DNA from: Flammeovirgaceae bacterium UBA2366
GTDB taxonomy: Bacteria > Bacteroidota > Bacteroidia > Cytophagales > Cyclobacteriaceae
NCBI GenBank assembly: GCA_002344065.1
Contig: DDTK01000011.1
Span: 682,001 to 746,000, forward strand
DNA length: 64,000 nucleotides
Direction of reading: 5' to 3'
In this document: in pieces, positions 16,784-24,448 of the stretch
How positions within the stretch are numbered: the stretch's first letter is position 1
How the letters are laid out: every line of letters begins with the position of its first letter
Notes under the pieces: generated by a model
What the model saw: only the letters and a program-made list of their open reading frames with translations
Database searches by the model: none
What the model was told of the DNA's origin: nothing
Position numbers and translations under genes: made by a program

Positions 16784-18034
16784 TTAATTTAAGACCAGCA
16801 CTTCATTATTCCCAAAATTCTCATAGGAAGAGGTAATAATCCTGTCGCCAGGCTTTAGTCCTTCCAGTACTTCAAAGTGCTCGGTATTTTTTCTTCCCAG
16901 TTTGACGCTCCTTTTCACAGCGCGGTTACCATCAGCCTCAAGCACATACACCCAATTCCCGCCTGTATCTTTATAAAACCCACCTACCGGTAGTAATAAT
17001 TCCTCTGAAGACTGACCTAATTCGATTCTCAACCTGAGTGACAATCCTCTGCGAATACCAGGAGGTGTTTCTCCGGTAAAATTCATATCCACCGGAAAGC
17101 GTCCGTTCAGTACATTGGGATACACGTAGGTAATCACCAGTCCGTAATCTTTACCGGCATAGTTGGTAGTAGCGCGTAATCCTTCTGAAATTCTGGGTAA
17201 ATAAATCTCATCTATTTCAACTCTCACTTTATAGCTACCCACTACATCTACCTGACCAAGTCGTTGCCCCGGATTTACGCTTTGCCCTACATCCAGTTGA
17301 GGTCGCGTAAGCTGACCTTCGATGGGTGCTCTCACCACCAGGTTATCCAGAATTTTTCCTACGTTTTCCAAACTTTGCAAAAGTTTCCGTTCACTTTGAT
17401 CAAGCTGAACAATCTGTCTTAATCTATCCAATGAGTCTAACCGATATGCCTGATACGTGATTTCTTTGCGCTTAAGGTTAGCTAAATAATCCGCCTCAGT
17501 TCGTTCAAACTCCTGCTTTGCAATCAGTTGCTTATCAAAAAGTTGTTTCTGTCTTTCATACTGTGGTTTTAATGTAGCCAGTGCATTATCAATGGTAATT
17601 AAACTTTCCTGCTGGCGCAATGCATTCTGTGTAATCTGCAATCGTGTTTCACGAATCCGGTTAATACTTTGCGTCAGGTTAGATTCCTGGTCAAGGACGC
17701 TAATTTCGCGGTTAAGGTTGCTTAGCTCCAAAATAACATCGCCCGGCTTCAGCAAAGCACCACTTTCGGCCACCACGCGCTTAATTGTGCCCCCTTCTAC
17801 CGCGTCAAGATACACGGTGCGGCTTGGTTCAACCGTTCCGGTTTGTGGAATAAACTCCTGGAACACACCACGGCTAACGGTTGAAATGGTAATCTTATCT
17901 TTTTCAACTTTTAACCTTGAACGCCTGTCGGCAAACAAAACCTGGTAGCCAACAAACACAACAAAAATTCCGATGCCACCAATGGTAGCAATTCGTTTCA
18001 AGGTCCAATTCTTCTTCTTTAACTGACGATCCAT
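16784..18034 (-). CDS. periplasmic adaptor (HlyD/MacA-type membrane fusion protein)
   Basis: 416 residues. An N-terminal TM anchor (about 15-31, IATIGGIGIFVVFVGYQVLF) is followed by a first lipoyl half (FIPQTGTVEPSRTVYLDAVEGG). A long coiled-coil hairpin rich in Q/R/L (about 110-225) comes next, then the second lipoyl half (VRAPIEGQLT) and beta-barrel and membrane-proximal domains ending GLKPGDRIITSSY. This matches MacA/HlyD adaptors that bridge an inner-membrane transporter to the outer membrane. No TolC-like outer-membrane factor is encoded in the window. A sigma-54-like element precedes it, and it is divergent from the activator gene at 18292. Confidence 0.93.
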   Translation of the reverse strand: MDRQLKKKNWTLKRIATIGGIGIFVVFVGYQVLFADRRSRLKVEKDKITISTVSRGVFQEFIPQTGTVEPSRTVYLDAVEGGTIKRVVAESGALLKPGDVILELSNLNREISVLDQESNLTQSINRIRETRLQITQNALRQQESLITIDNALATLKPQYERQKQLFDKQLIAKQEFERTEADYLANLKRKEITYQAYRLDSLDRLRQIVQLDQSERKLLQSLENVGKILDNLVVRAPIEGQLTRPQLDVGQSVNPGQRLGQVDVVGSYKVRVEIDEIYLPRISEGLRATTNYAGKDYGLVITYVYPNVLNGRFPVDMNFTGETPPGIRRGLSLRLRIELGQSSEELLLPVGGFYKDTGGNWVYVLEADGNRAVKRSVKLGRKNTEHFEVLEGLKPGDRIITSSYENFGNNEVLVLN

Positions 18035-18071
18035 TAATAAGGCTTAAAAAGTACTTGTTCGATCACCGTTT

Positions 18072-18087
18072 GCCAACAAGCGTGCCA
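18072..18087 (-). promoter_or_regulatory. candidate sigma-54 -24/-12 element upstream of the adaptor gene
   Basis: Minus-strand reading TGGCACGCTTGTTGGC has a perfect TGGCAC -24 box and TTGG at the -12 spacing (canonical TTGC). Initiation would be about 18060, some 26 nt before the adaptor start at 18034. It faces away from the palindromic site at 18155-18177. Confidence 0.55.
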
Positions 18088-18095
18088 ACAGCCAG

Positions 18096-18117
18096 AAACC
18101 CTGAACCAGCAGGGTTT
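18096..18117. other. stem-loop sharing its stem with the ATPase terminator
   Basis: Stem AAACCCTG / CAGGGTTT with loop AACCAG. The stem is identical to that of the terminator at 15879-15900, but here no T-run follows on either strand and the position is just upstream of a candidate promoter. It may be a protein site or a copy of a repeat. Confidence 0.35.
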
Positions 18118-18154
18118 AGTAGCAAAAAAGAAGATTTATTCGTCCAGATGTGAA

Positions 18155-18177
18155 CGGACATGTCCGCATGCGGACAT
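18155..18177. promoter_or_regulatory. palindromic candidate enhancer (UAS) for the sigma-54 activator
   Basis: Two overlapping perfect palindromes, CGGACATGTCCG (18155-18166) and ATGTCCGCATGCGGACAT (18160-18177), built from CGGACAT half-sites. A third CGGACAT is at 18273-18279. The site lies about 65 nt from the minus-strand and 60-80 nt from the plus-strand sigma-54-like elements, as expected for an enhancer-binding protein encoded next door. Confidence 0.55.
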
Positions 18178-18238
18178 ATATTTTCTTACCTTTAGAGGGG
18201 AATTGCCGTTTCCGCTTAATCTGAATCATAATGGGCTT

Positions 18239-18255
18239 TCGGTACCAACTTTGCC
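18239..18255 (+). promoter_or_regulatory. candidate sigma-54 promoter of the activator gene
   Basis: CGGTACCAACTTTGCC starting at 18240 matches TGGCAC-N5-TTGC with GG and GC separated by exactly 10 bases. Mismatches are confined to the -24 box (CGGTAC). Initiation would be near 18266, 26 nt before the ATG, suggesting autoregulation. Confidence 0.5.
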
Positions 18256-18291
18256 AACAAACAGACCATTTACGGACATAACTGCTCGACT

Positions 18292-19671
18292 ATGGAACAA
18301 AAGCATGGAAAGATTTTGATTGTTGATGACAATGAAGACTTGTTAAAAGCTGCCAAAATGTTTTTAAAGCGGCACTTCATTCAGGTAGATATAGAAAAAA
18401 ACCCGGAGTCCATTCCCGCTTTAATGACACACGAAGATTACGATGTGATCCTACTCGACATGAACTTCACGAAAGATGTAAGCAGCGGAAGTGAAGGGTA
18501 TTACTGGCTGGAGAAAATTCTGGAATTGGACCCATCAGCTGTAGTTGTTCTTATTACAGCTTACGGGGATGTTCAGATGGCCGTAAAGGCGATTAAAGCA
18601 GGCGCCACTGATTTTGTTTTAAAGCCCTGGGAAAATGAAAAACTGCTGGCTACGCTTTATTCCTCCATGCGTTTGCGCGAATCGCGCGATCAGGTAGAAA
18701 CGCTGAAAATTCAAAACCAGGAAATCAACAAAGAACTGAATAACCGCTTCAGTGAAATCATCGGGCAAAGCCAGTCAATGCAACGCATTTTTCAAACTAT
18801 AGACCGCGTAGCACAAACCGATGCCAACGTTTTGATATTGGGTGAAAATGGAACCGGTAAGGAAGTAATTGCACGGGCCATTCACCGCAATTCATCGCGT
18901 GCACGTGAGAATTTTGTAAGTGTGGATTTAGGATCCATTACCGAAACCCTTTTTGAAAGCGAGTTATTCGGTCATAAAAAAGGCGCATTTACTGATGCCA
19001 AGGAAGACCGGCCAGGCCGATTTGAATTAGCCAATGGAGGCACGCTATTTCTGGATGAAATCGGAAACCTTTCCATGCCTTTGCAGGCAAAACTGCTCAC
19101 TGTACTGCAAAATCGCAGAGTTAGTCGCGTTGGATCTAACAAAGAAACACCGGTTGACATCCGCTTGATTTGTGCAACCAACATGCCGCTGTATGACATG
19201 GTAAAAGAAAACCGGTTCCGACAGGATTTGCTTTACCGAATCAATACTATTGAGGTTGAAATACCTCCGCTTCGCGAACGACTGGAGGACATACCACTAC
19301 TCGCTAATCACTTTCTAAAACACTATGCCGAAAAGTATAGCAAAAATGTTATCAAAATAAGTGATGGCGCTGCTGCGCGCATGCACAAACATCCATGGCC
19401 AGGTAACATACGCGAACTGCAACACGCTATTGAACGTGCTGTCATTCTAAGCAATAGTCAGGTGTTACAACCCGAAGACTTTAACCTGACGGCTTCTTCT
19501 GCAAAAGAAGATGGGCAGCTAAGTCTGGAACAGTATAATCTTGAAGATGTGGAGAAGCTGTTGATCAGGAAAGTTCTGAAAAAACATAATGGCAACATCA
19601 CGCAAGCTGCTTCAGAACTGGGCTTAACGCGGTCTTCACTGTACAGAAGATTAGAGAAACATGGACTTTAA
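18292..19671 (+). CDS. sigma-54-dependent response regulator (NtrC family)
   Basis: 459 residues in the classic order: receiver, AAA+, Fis-type HTH. The receiver has DDN at 12-14 and phosphoacceptor Asp56 (ILLDMNF). The AAA+ domain has Walker A GENGTGKE (about 184-191), Walker B TLFLDEIGN and the arginine finger region FRQDLLYRIN. The sigma-54 contact loop reads GAFTDA (about 231-236) in place of GAFTGA, keeping the critical Thr. The C-terminal HTH (ITQAASELGLTRSSLYRRLEKHGL region) is intact. It is followed by its probable kinase and is divergent from the adaptor gene, so it should control the export cluster. Confidence 0.94.
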   Translation: MEQKHGKILIVDDNEDLLKAAKMFLKRHFIQVDIEKNPESIPALMTHEDYDVILLDMNFTKDVSSGSEGYYWLEKILELDPSAVVVLITAYGDVQMAVKAIKAGATDFVLKPWENEKLLATLYSSMRLRESRDQVETLKIQNQEINKELNNRFSEIIGQSQSMQRIFQTIDRVAQTDANVLILGENGTGKEVIARAIHRNSSRARENFVSVDLGSITETLFESELFGHKKGAFTDAKEDRPGRFELANGGTLFLDEIGNLSMPLQAKLLTVLQNRRVSRVGSNKETPVDIRLICATNMPLYDMVKENRFRQDLLYRINTIEVEIPPLRERLEDIPLLANHFLKHYAEKYSKNVIKISDGAAARMHKHPWPGNIRELQHAIERAVILSNSQVLQPEDFNLTASSAKEDGQLSLEQYNLEDVEKLLIRKVLKKHNGNITQAASELGLTRSSLYRRLEKHGL

Positions 19672-19689
19672 TTAATTTATAAATATATC

Positions 19690-19758
19690 AATTTGAAGAT
19701 TTGAAAATGACTACATTAAAGCTATTAACCCATTTCAAAATACTCAAATTTTCAAATT
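19690..19758. repeat. AT-rich inverted repeat between regulator and kinase genes
   Basis: AATTTGAAGATTTGAAAATG (19690-19709) faces an imperfectly complementary arm at 19731-19758 (CATTTCAAAAT, then CTCAAATTTTCAAATT). It fills most of the 90-nt gap. Similar in character to the element at 16700-16782. Confidence 0.55.
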
Positions 19759-19761
19759 AAA

Positions 19762-21105
19762 ATGCTAAGCGACTTCCGGTCACGTGTCCTTCTTCGGGTT
19801 ATACTAATCGGTTTATCGATTGCCCTGTTCATCTACATGCTCGGAAACGAGAACATGTTGTTTGCGGCTATCTTAACCATCTTTATTATTATCCTTCAAT
19901 TGGCAGAGCTTTTTCGCTTTGTCAGTCAGACCAACCGTAAACTCACGCGCTTCCTCGAATCGGTTAAATATTCCGATTTTATTTCAGGTTTTACAGCCGA
20001 CCATAAACTGGGTAAAAGCTTTAAAGATCTGAACATCGCTTTTAACGAAGTACTGGAGGCCTTTCGAAAAGCCCGTTCAGAAAAAGAAGAACACTGGCAA
20101 TATTTGAACACAGTTGTTCAGCAAGTGCGTACCGGTATTTTGTCCTTTGATGCGGAGGGCAATATTCAATTAATCAACGCTAATGCCCGAAAATTTATGA
20201 ATGTACAGGCTATGCAGCGCATTCATGAATTGAAGGATAAAAACTCAAAACTCTATCACGCCATTATTGAAACCGAATCCGGAAAGAGCAATCTATACAA
20301 AGGAAGCAATGAACTCTATCTAACCATTCAGGCAACAGAACTCAGGATACGTGGTAATGATGTACGGTTAATAACCCTACAAAATATCCAACCTGAATTA
20401 CAAAAGCAGGAACTGGAGGCGTGGCAAAATCTAACCCGGGTATTGCGGCACGAAATCATGAATTCGATTACACCCATTTCATCCCTTACATCAACGCTGA
20501 AGGATGTTTTGCGCTACGATTTACAGGAACGTGACGGGCACTATGAATTAAAAGCAGAGGGCGCAGCCGACTTAAAAGAGGGATTAGAGACTATCGAAAA
20601 CCGAAGTAAAGGATTGATAAAATTTATTGATGCCTATCGTGAATATACTTCACTACCCAAGCCAAAGCTAAAATCAATCCGGCTAAAAGATATGATTGAG
20701 AAGGTGGCTACCTTAATGAAACCGGAAATAAAAAGGAGCAACATCAATTTCAGATATTCCTGTTCTTCTGAATACCTGACTATTCAAGCCGATGAAGAAA
20801 TGATTGAGCAGGTTTTAATTAACCTGTTAAAAAATGCCATTGAAGCCCTGGCTGAAACCGAAAATCCATCACTTGAATTGCGGGGCGAATACGATGAGAG
20901 TTCAGTAAAAATAGTGGTGATTGACAATGGTGCCGGCATTATAAAAGAAGCTATTGATAAAATCTTTGTCCCCTTTTATACCACCAAACGAACCGGCTCC
21001 GGTATTGGCCTGAGCTTATCCCGTCAGATCATGCAAATGCATAATGGTTCTATCAGCGTGGAGTCAGCACCCGATGTTATGACCGTGTTTACGCTTAGAT
21101 TTTAA
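19762..21105 (+). CDS. sensor histidine kinase, NtrB-like
   Basis: 447 residues. Two adjacent N-terminal TM helices (about 10-25 and 31-47) without a sizeable periplasmic loop are followed by a linker and a PAS-like region (about 105-200, GILSFDAEGNIQLINANARKF). The H-box RHEIMNSITPI carries phosphoacceptor His at about 230. The ATP-binding domain has N-box LINLLKNAIEAL, G1 VIDNGAGI and G2 TGSGIGLSLSRQI. The HExxN H-box is typical of kinases paired with NtrC-type regulators, matching the gene just upstream. With almost no periplasmic domain, it probably senses a membrane or cytoplasmic signal. Confidence 0.93.
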   Translation: MLSDFRSRVLLRVILIGLSIALFIYMLGNENMLFAAILTIFIIILQLAELFRFVSQTNRKLTRFLESVKYSDFISGFTADHKLGKSFKDLNIAFNEVLEAFRKARSEKEEHWQYLNTVVQQVRTGILSFDAEGNIQLINANARKFMNVQAMQRIHELKDKNSKLYHAIIETESGKSNLYKGSNELYLTIQATELRIRGNDVRLITLQNIQPELQKQELEAWQNLTRVLRHEIMNSITPISSLTSTLKDVLRYDLQERDGHYELKAEGAADLKEGLETIENRSKGLIKFIDAYREYTSLPKPKLKSIRLKDMIEKVATLMKPEIKRSNINFRYSCSSEYLTIQADEEMIEQVLINLLKNAIEALAETENPSLELRGEYDESSVKIVVIDNGAGIIKEAIDKIFVPFYTTKRTGSGIGLSLSRQIMQMHNGSISVESAPDVMTVFTLRF

Positions 21106-21120
21106 GCAAAACAATAGCGA

Positions 21121-22137
21121 TTACTTTCTTACTCGTTTCACTGTCGATTTTTTCACATTAAAATATACTGATCCAGACTCCTGTTTAACTCTTCCCATTC
21201 GCCCGCCCATGTTGGAGTATCTGAAATTACCTTCAACAGTCCCTGTAAGTGTACTTGCATCATCTAACACCACATTAAATTGTAATCTATACTCCCGAGA
21301 TCCACTTAACTTGGTTATCACAACGGAACCACCGATGGCATTATAATCAGAGAATGTCTCGTAATCAACGTACTCAATAATATCAAAGTAGTTTGTTCCG
21401 GTTGTCCCATAGGTAAATGTACCGGCTTGAAAGCCTGTAGTTCCTAGAGAAAATGCCTCGAAATAAAGTTCGTAGGTTTCATCGGTATCATAAATAATAA
21501 AGTCATAGTTATAATGCGTTCCGAATGAACCGTAATCCCTAATCTCACCAAAGTCGGCACTCCTACTGCTTCCATCAACCACAATATTTCCTGAAATATT
21601 AGGGGCACCTATATTAATGATTTCTATATCACCTGAATAGTTACCTTCAAGCTTTTTTCCTTCATTAGTGGTCACATCAAATACAAAACTATACTTACTA
21701 CCGGTAATCGTAACGGTTATTGTACCTCCCGTAATCTCAATCGGGTCTTTATTTTCATCGAAGAAAAATAATGTTCCATCTGTAAAAAGGTCTCCGGTGG
21801 GAATGGTTCCTGAGCCGTTATAATAGGTAAACGTTCCGCCTTGAAAATTTGCATTACCGGCTGAGTAAAGTTCAAGATAAAGCCCAAACTCATAAACCGA
21901 ATTGTTATCATCAGGATCAATCACCCGGTCAAAAAATAAAAAATCGGTATTGTTATACGTTATCGATCCTTGCTGAAAAGACCCGTAGTTTAAGCCAAAG
22001 GCAAATTCAAGTTTGTAATTTTTACCGTTATACCGTAAGGTGTTGACTGGAAATCCATCTTCATCTTTACTGCATGACGAAACAAAGAACAGGGCGATTA
22101 CCATCGCGCAAGTACTAATTTTAAAAAGGATTTTCAT
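21121..22137 (-). CDS. lipoprotein with two internal repeats, unknown function
   Basis: Start set at 22137, where MKILFKISTC begins a proper signal; the longer frame adds 11 unlikely residues. The signal peptide ends with the lipobox FVSSC, so the protein is predicted to be lipid-anchored. The mature part (about 315 residues) contains two related beta-rich halves. Each has a Y-E-x-x-x-x-x-E element, F(Q)xGTFTY, a GG(S/T)(V/I)x(V/I)T strand, and an F-x-V-x-x-x-x-G/A-x-x-L-x-G motif. Domains of this kind occur in Bacteroidota surface or periplasmic lipoproteins; I do not recognise a named family. It is convergent with the kinase gene, 15 nt apart. Confidence 0.75.
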   Translation of the reverse strand: MKILFKISTCAMVIALFFVSSCSKDEDGFPVNTLRYNGKNYKLEFAFGLNYGSFQQGSITYNNTDFLFFDRVIDPDDNNSVYEFGLYLELYSAGNANFQGGTFTYYNGSGTIPTGDLFTDGTLFFFDENKDPIEITGGTITVTITGSKYSFVFDVTTNEGKKLEGNYSGDIEIINIGAPNISGNIVVDGSSRSADFGEIRDYGSFGTHYNYDFIIYDTDETYELYFEAFSLGTTGFQAGTFTYGTTGTNYFDIIEYVDYETFSDYNAIGGSVVITKLSGSREYRLQFNVVLDDASTLTGTVEGNFRYSNMGGRMGRVKQESGSVYFNVKKSTVKRVRK

Positions 22138-22213
22138 TTTCGGGGGAGTTAAGACCTTTAAGGTAGGCAATTAATTTTGAATCACCCTGTTGGTTAGAAG
22201 CAGGATATAAGAA

Positions 22214-22708
22214 TTAACACAAATACTCATCCCACTCGTTTCCATGGTGGTCGGATAATTCTCTTAGAAAGAGCGAGTAGGTTGGTTTATGTGGTTTCTT
22301 ATGTAGCGGCATACCGGCTTCTTCGGGGGTATAGTCACCTTTCTTTGCGTTGCACCTTTTACAGGCAGTCACCAGGTTTACCCAGGTGTGCTGCCCGCCT
22401 TTTGAACTTGGAATGATATGGTCTAATGTAAGGTCCTTCTTCGTACCACAATACTGGCACTCAAAATTATCGCGCTTAAAAATATTCTGCCGGGTAAGAG
22501 CCACGCCTTTGTAGGGTGCACGAACGTACCGGTTAAGCCGGATAACGGACGGCATAGGAAAAGTTTGCGTAACCGAATGAAGCTTATGTCCATTGGCCGG
22601 ACGAATCATTTCACTTTTGTTCAGGTATACCAGCAAAAAAGCACGCTGAACGGAGCAAACCATCAACGGACTAAAATCCTGATTTAATACCAAAACCCTG
22701 CTATTCAT
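22214..22708 (-). CDS. HNH endonuclease family protein
   Basis: 164 residues. The N-terminus VLVLNQDFSPLMVCSVQRA is characteristic of a widespread bacterial HNH group. The nuclease motif is complete: CQYCG, LTLDHIIPSSKGG, WVNLVTACKRCNAKKG (about 92-132), giving two CxxC zinc pairs and the catalytic DH. Function is not established for this group; mobile-element and phage-defence roles have been suggested for relatives, but here it sits in a housekeeping region 80 nt downstream of the C40 gene. Confidence 0.9.
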   Translation of the reverse strand: MNSRVLVLNQDFSPLMVCSVQRAFLLVYLNKSEMIRPANGHKLHSVTQTFPMPSVIRLNRYVRAPYKGVALTRQNIFKRDNFECQYCGTKKDLTLDHIIPSSKGGQHTWVNLVTACKRCNAKKGDYTPEEAGMPLHKKPHKPTYSLFLRELSDHHGNEWDEYLC

Positions 22709-22788
22709 GCAGGTAAGTTAATGGCTATCCGCTTAGTATGCAAGATGGCGATTGCACCGGGCAGGAAAAACCGCATTGAATTTTGTTC

Positions 22789-23586
22789 TTATTCCGAAAA
22801 CATTCTTCGGATTCCCACCAATGAATGGGTATATATTTTTGTGTCCAGGTTCAGAATACCTTCCTCATTCAAATAATCTATCCGCACCTTACCAAAAGCA
22901 TGTATAATCTTATCCTTCTCCAGGAGTAAACCAACATGGTTGTTTGTATTGTTATTGCTTGTGAAAAAAATAAGGTCACCCGGCATAGCGTCAGCCAGGT
23001 TCTCAACTGACTTTCCTTGTCGGGATTGTTCCTCTATGGTACGACCCAGACGATAGCCACATATTTTATAAACCATTTGTACAAGCCCGGAAGCATCAAT
23101 ACCAAAAGGATTTTTACCGCCCCATTGATAGGGCGCATTGAGGTATTTTAAGGCTACGTTTTTTAAAAATTCAACTTCCCGCTTTACCCCAAGGCTTTTG
23201 GAATCACCGTTAAAAGCAAACTGTTCTTCCATTTTAAATAACTCCGAACCTGAGATGGGAATTATGCTACCAATCAAAATCAGTAATGGACTTTTGTTAT
23301 AGAGAATGCTGGACGTTAAGTCGGTGGCAATTTTAAAGTCAGCACGATTAATGTAATCATAATACTCTTTTGTTACGGCATGGTGCTGATGAAGGTTAAT
23401 CCAACCCTCGCATTGGTCATAATACATATATATACGAAGCCAGTTCCGATCCTTACTTACCTCATGCACTTCGTAATGATCACCAAACAACAACTGACTT
23501 ACCTGCTCTGCCTTATCAGAGGGTTCGGCTCGCATAGGCACCAGGCTCAACCGGCTTACACCGAAGTCAATATGATTGCTGCTCAC
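22789..23586 (-). CDS. C40 (NlpC/P60) peptidase homologue, catalytic Cys replaced
   Basis: 265 residues: an N-terminal bacterial SH3-like domain (GVSRLSLVPMRAEPSDKAEQ with LLFGDHYEV), a middle SH3-like part, and a C-terminal NlpC/P60 domain. The P60 core is well conserved (APYQWGGKNPFGIDASGLVQ, GDLIFF, NNHVGLLL, IIHAFGKVR), but the catalytic Cys of the usual DCSG motif is Ala165 (codon GCT) while His217 remains. Hydrolase activity of the usual type is therefore unlikely; it may bind peptidoglycan stem peptides as a pseudoenzyme. The start lies 4 nt downstream of smpB. No signal peptide is visible. Confidence 0.88.
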   Translation of the reverse strand: MSSNHIDFGVSRLSLVPMRAEPSDKAEQVSQLLFGDHYEVHEVSKDRNWLRIYMYYDQCEGWINLHQHHAVTKEYYDYINRADFKIATDLTSSILYNKSPLLILIGSIIPISGSELFKMEEQFAFNGDSKSLGVKREVEFLKNVALKYLNAPYQWGGKNPFGIDASGLVQMVYKICGYRLGRTIEEQSRQGKSVENLADAMPGDLIFFTSNNNTNNHVGLLLEKDKIIHAFGKVRIDYLNEEGILNLDTKIYTHSLVGIRRMFSE

Positions 23587-23590
23587 CTGG

Positions 23591-24049
23591 TTAAAATTTA
23601 ATACGACTAAGTTCCCGTTTCACATCACGTTCTTTTATGCTATCGCGCTTGTCATGAATTTTCTTTCCGCGCGCCAGCGCGATTTCCAATTTAGCAAATC
23701 CGCGATCATTAATAAAGAGGCGTACAGGCACCAAGGTAAGTCCTTTTTCTTCAACCTTTCCTTCCAGCTTTTTAAGTTCCGATCGTTTGAGCAGTAATTT
23801 TCGCTCACGCGCTGCTTCATGGTTATAGTGTGTGCCTTGTGCATAAGGATTTATGGTAATCGCTTTCACAAACAATTCTCCATTATTAAAATAACAATAG
23901 CCATCCTGAAGATTAACCTTGCCCTCTTTAATTGACTTGATCTCCGTTCCCTTCAATACAAGTCCGGCAATGTATTTATCCAGCAGTTCGTACTCATAAC
24001 CAGCTCGTTTGTTCCGAATGTTAATATCGTTTGAAAATCGCTTGACCAC
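23591..24049 (-). CDS. smpB: SsrA-binding protein SmpB
   Basis: 152 residues, the tmRNA partner in trans-translation, which rescues stalled ribosomes. Conserved features include IRNKRAGYEYELLDKYIAGL near the N-terminus, VLKGTEIKSIKEGKVNL, DGYCYFNNGELFV, INPYAQG and RKLLLKRSELKKL. The C-terminal tail GKKIHDKRDSIKERD folds into the decoding-site helix. Length is typical. It lies in a tight minus-strand run with the thioesterase gene (3 nt) and the C40 gene (4 nt). The tmRNA gene is not in this window. Confidence 0.97.
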   Translation of the reverse strand: MVKRFSNDINIRNKRAGYEYELLDKYIAGLVLKGTEIKSIKEGKVNLQDGYCYFNNGELFVKAITINPYAQGTHYNHEAARERKLLLKRSELKKLEGKVEEKGLTLVPVRLFINDRGFAKLEIALARGKKIHDKRDSIKERDVKRELSRIKF

Positions 24050-24052
24050 CTT

Positions 24053-24442
24053 TTATTTTCCTGAAAATAACTGTTTTATTTTTTCTCGCTTTAAAATCTT
24101 CTGTCCGGTTTTTCCTACGGCTATTACGCGGTCTCCCACCTTTGCAATATACGAGCATATAAGCTCATGCCCATTAATATTTTCAACAGTCGCTTCAATA
24201 GTTAATGTTTCATGAACAAAGGCCGGAGCTTTATGTTCTATGCTCAAAAATGTGCCTATACCTTCCTCATCGTCATCGCGCATATCTAACACAAACTGCC
24301 GGGTTGTCCATTCAATATCACGTGCCAGCGCAAAGGTTGAACACACCGGGTGAACCACTTCACCATGAAAAGCAGCAACATCACGTTCAGTAACTGTGTG
24401 GCTGTACATCTTGGTATCCCCTGCCGTGAAAATATCTTTCAT
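24053..24442 (-). CDS. hotdog-fold thioesterase family protein (FlK-like)
   Basis: 129 residues with hotdog-fold features: VHPVCSTFALARDIEWTTRQ (helix), EEGIGTFLSIEHKAPAFV, LTIEATVENINGHELICSYIAKVG and RVIAVGKTGQKIL. The pattern E-G-x-G-T/S, then H-x-A-P/A, resembles fluoroacetyl-CoA thioesterase-like proteins. It probably hydrolyses or binds an acyl-CoA; substrate unknown. Six nt separate it from tsaD, and the four-gene order tsaD-thioesterase-smpB-C40 suggests cotranscription. Confidence 0.8.
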   Translation of the reverse strand: MKDIFTAGDTKMYSHTVTERDVAAFHGEVVHPVCSTFALARDIEWTTRQFVLDMRDDDEEGIGTFLSIEHKAPAFVHETLTIEATVENINGHELICSYIAKVGDRVIAVGKTGQKILKREKIKQLFSGK

Positions 24443-24448
24443 AAAAAT

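Noticed and set aside
18292..19671. Loss of sigma-54 activity in the first regulator because of GAFTDA
   Set aside because: The key Thr is retained, the HTH is intact and candidate sigma-54 promoters lie next to it, so function is likely preserved.
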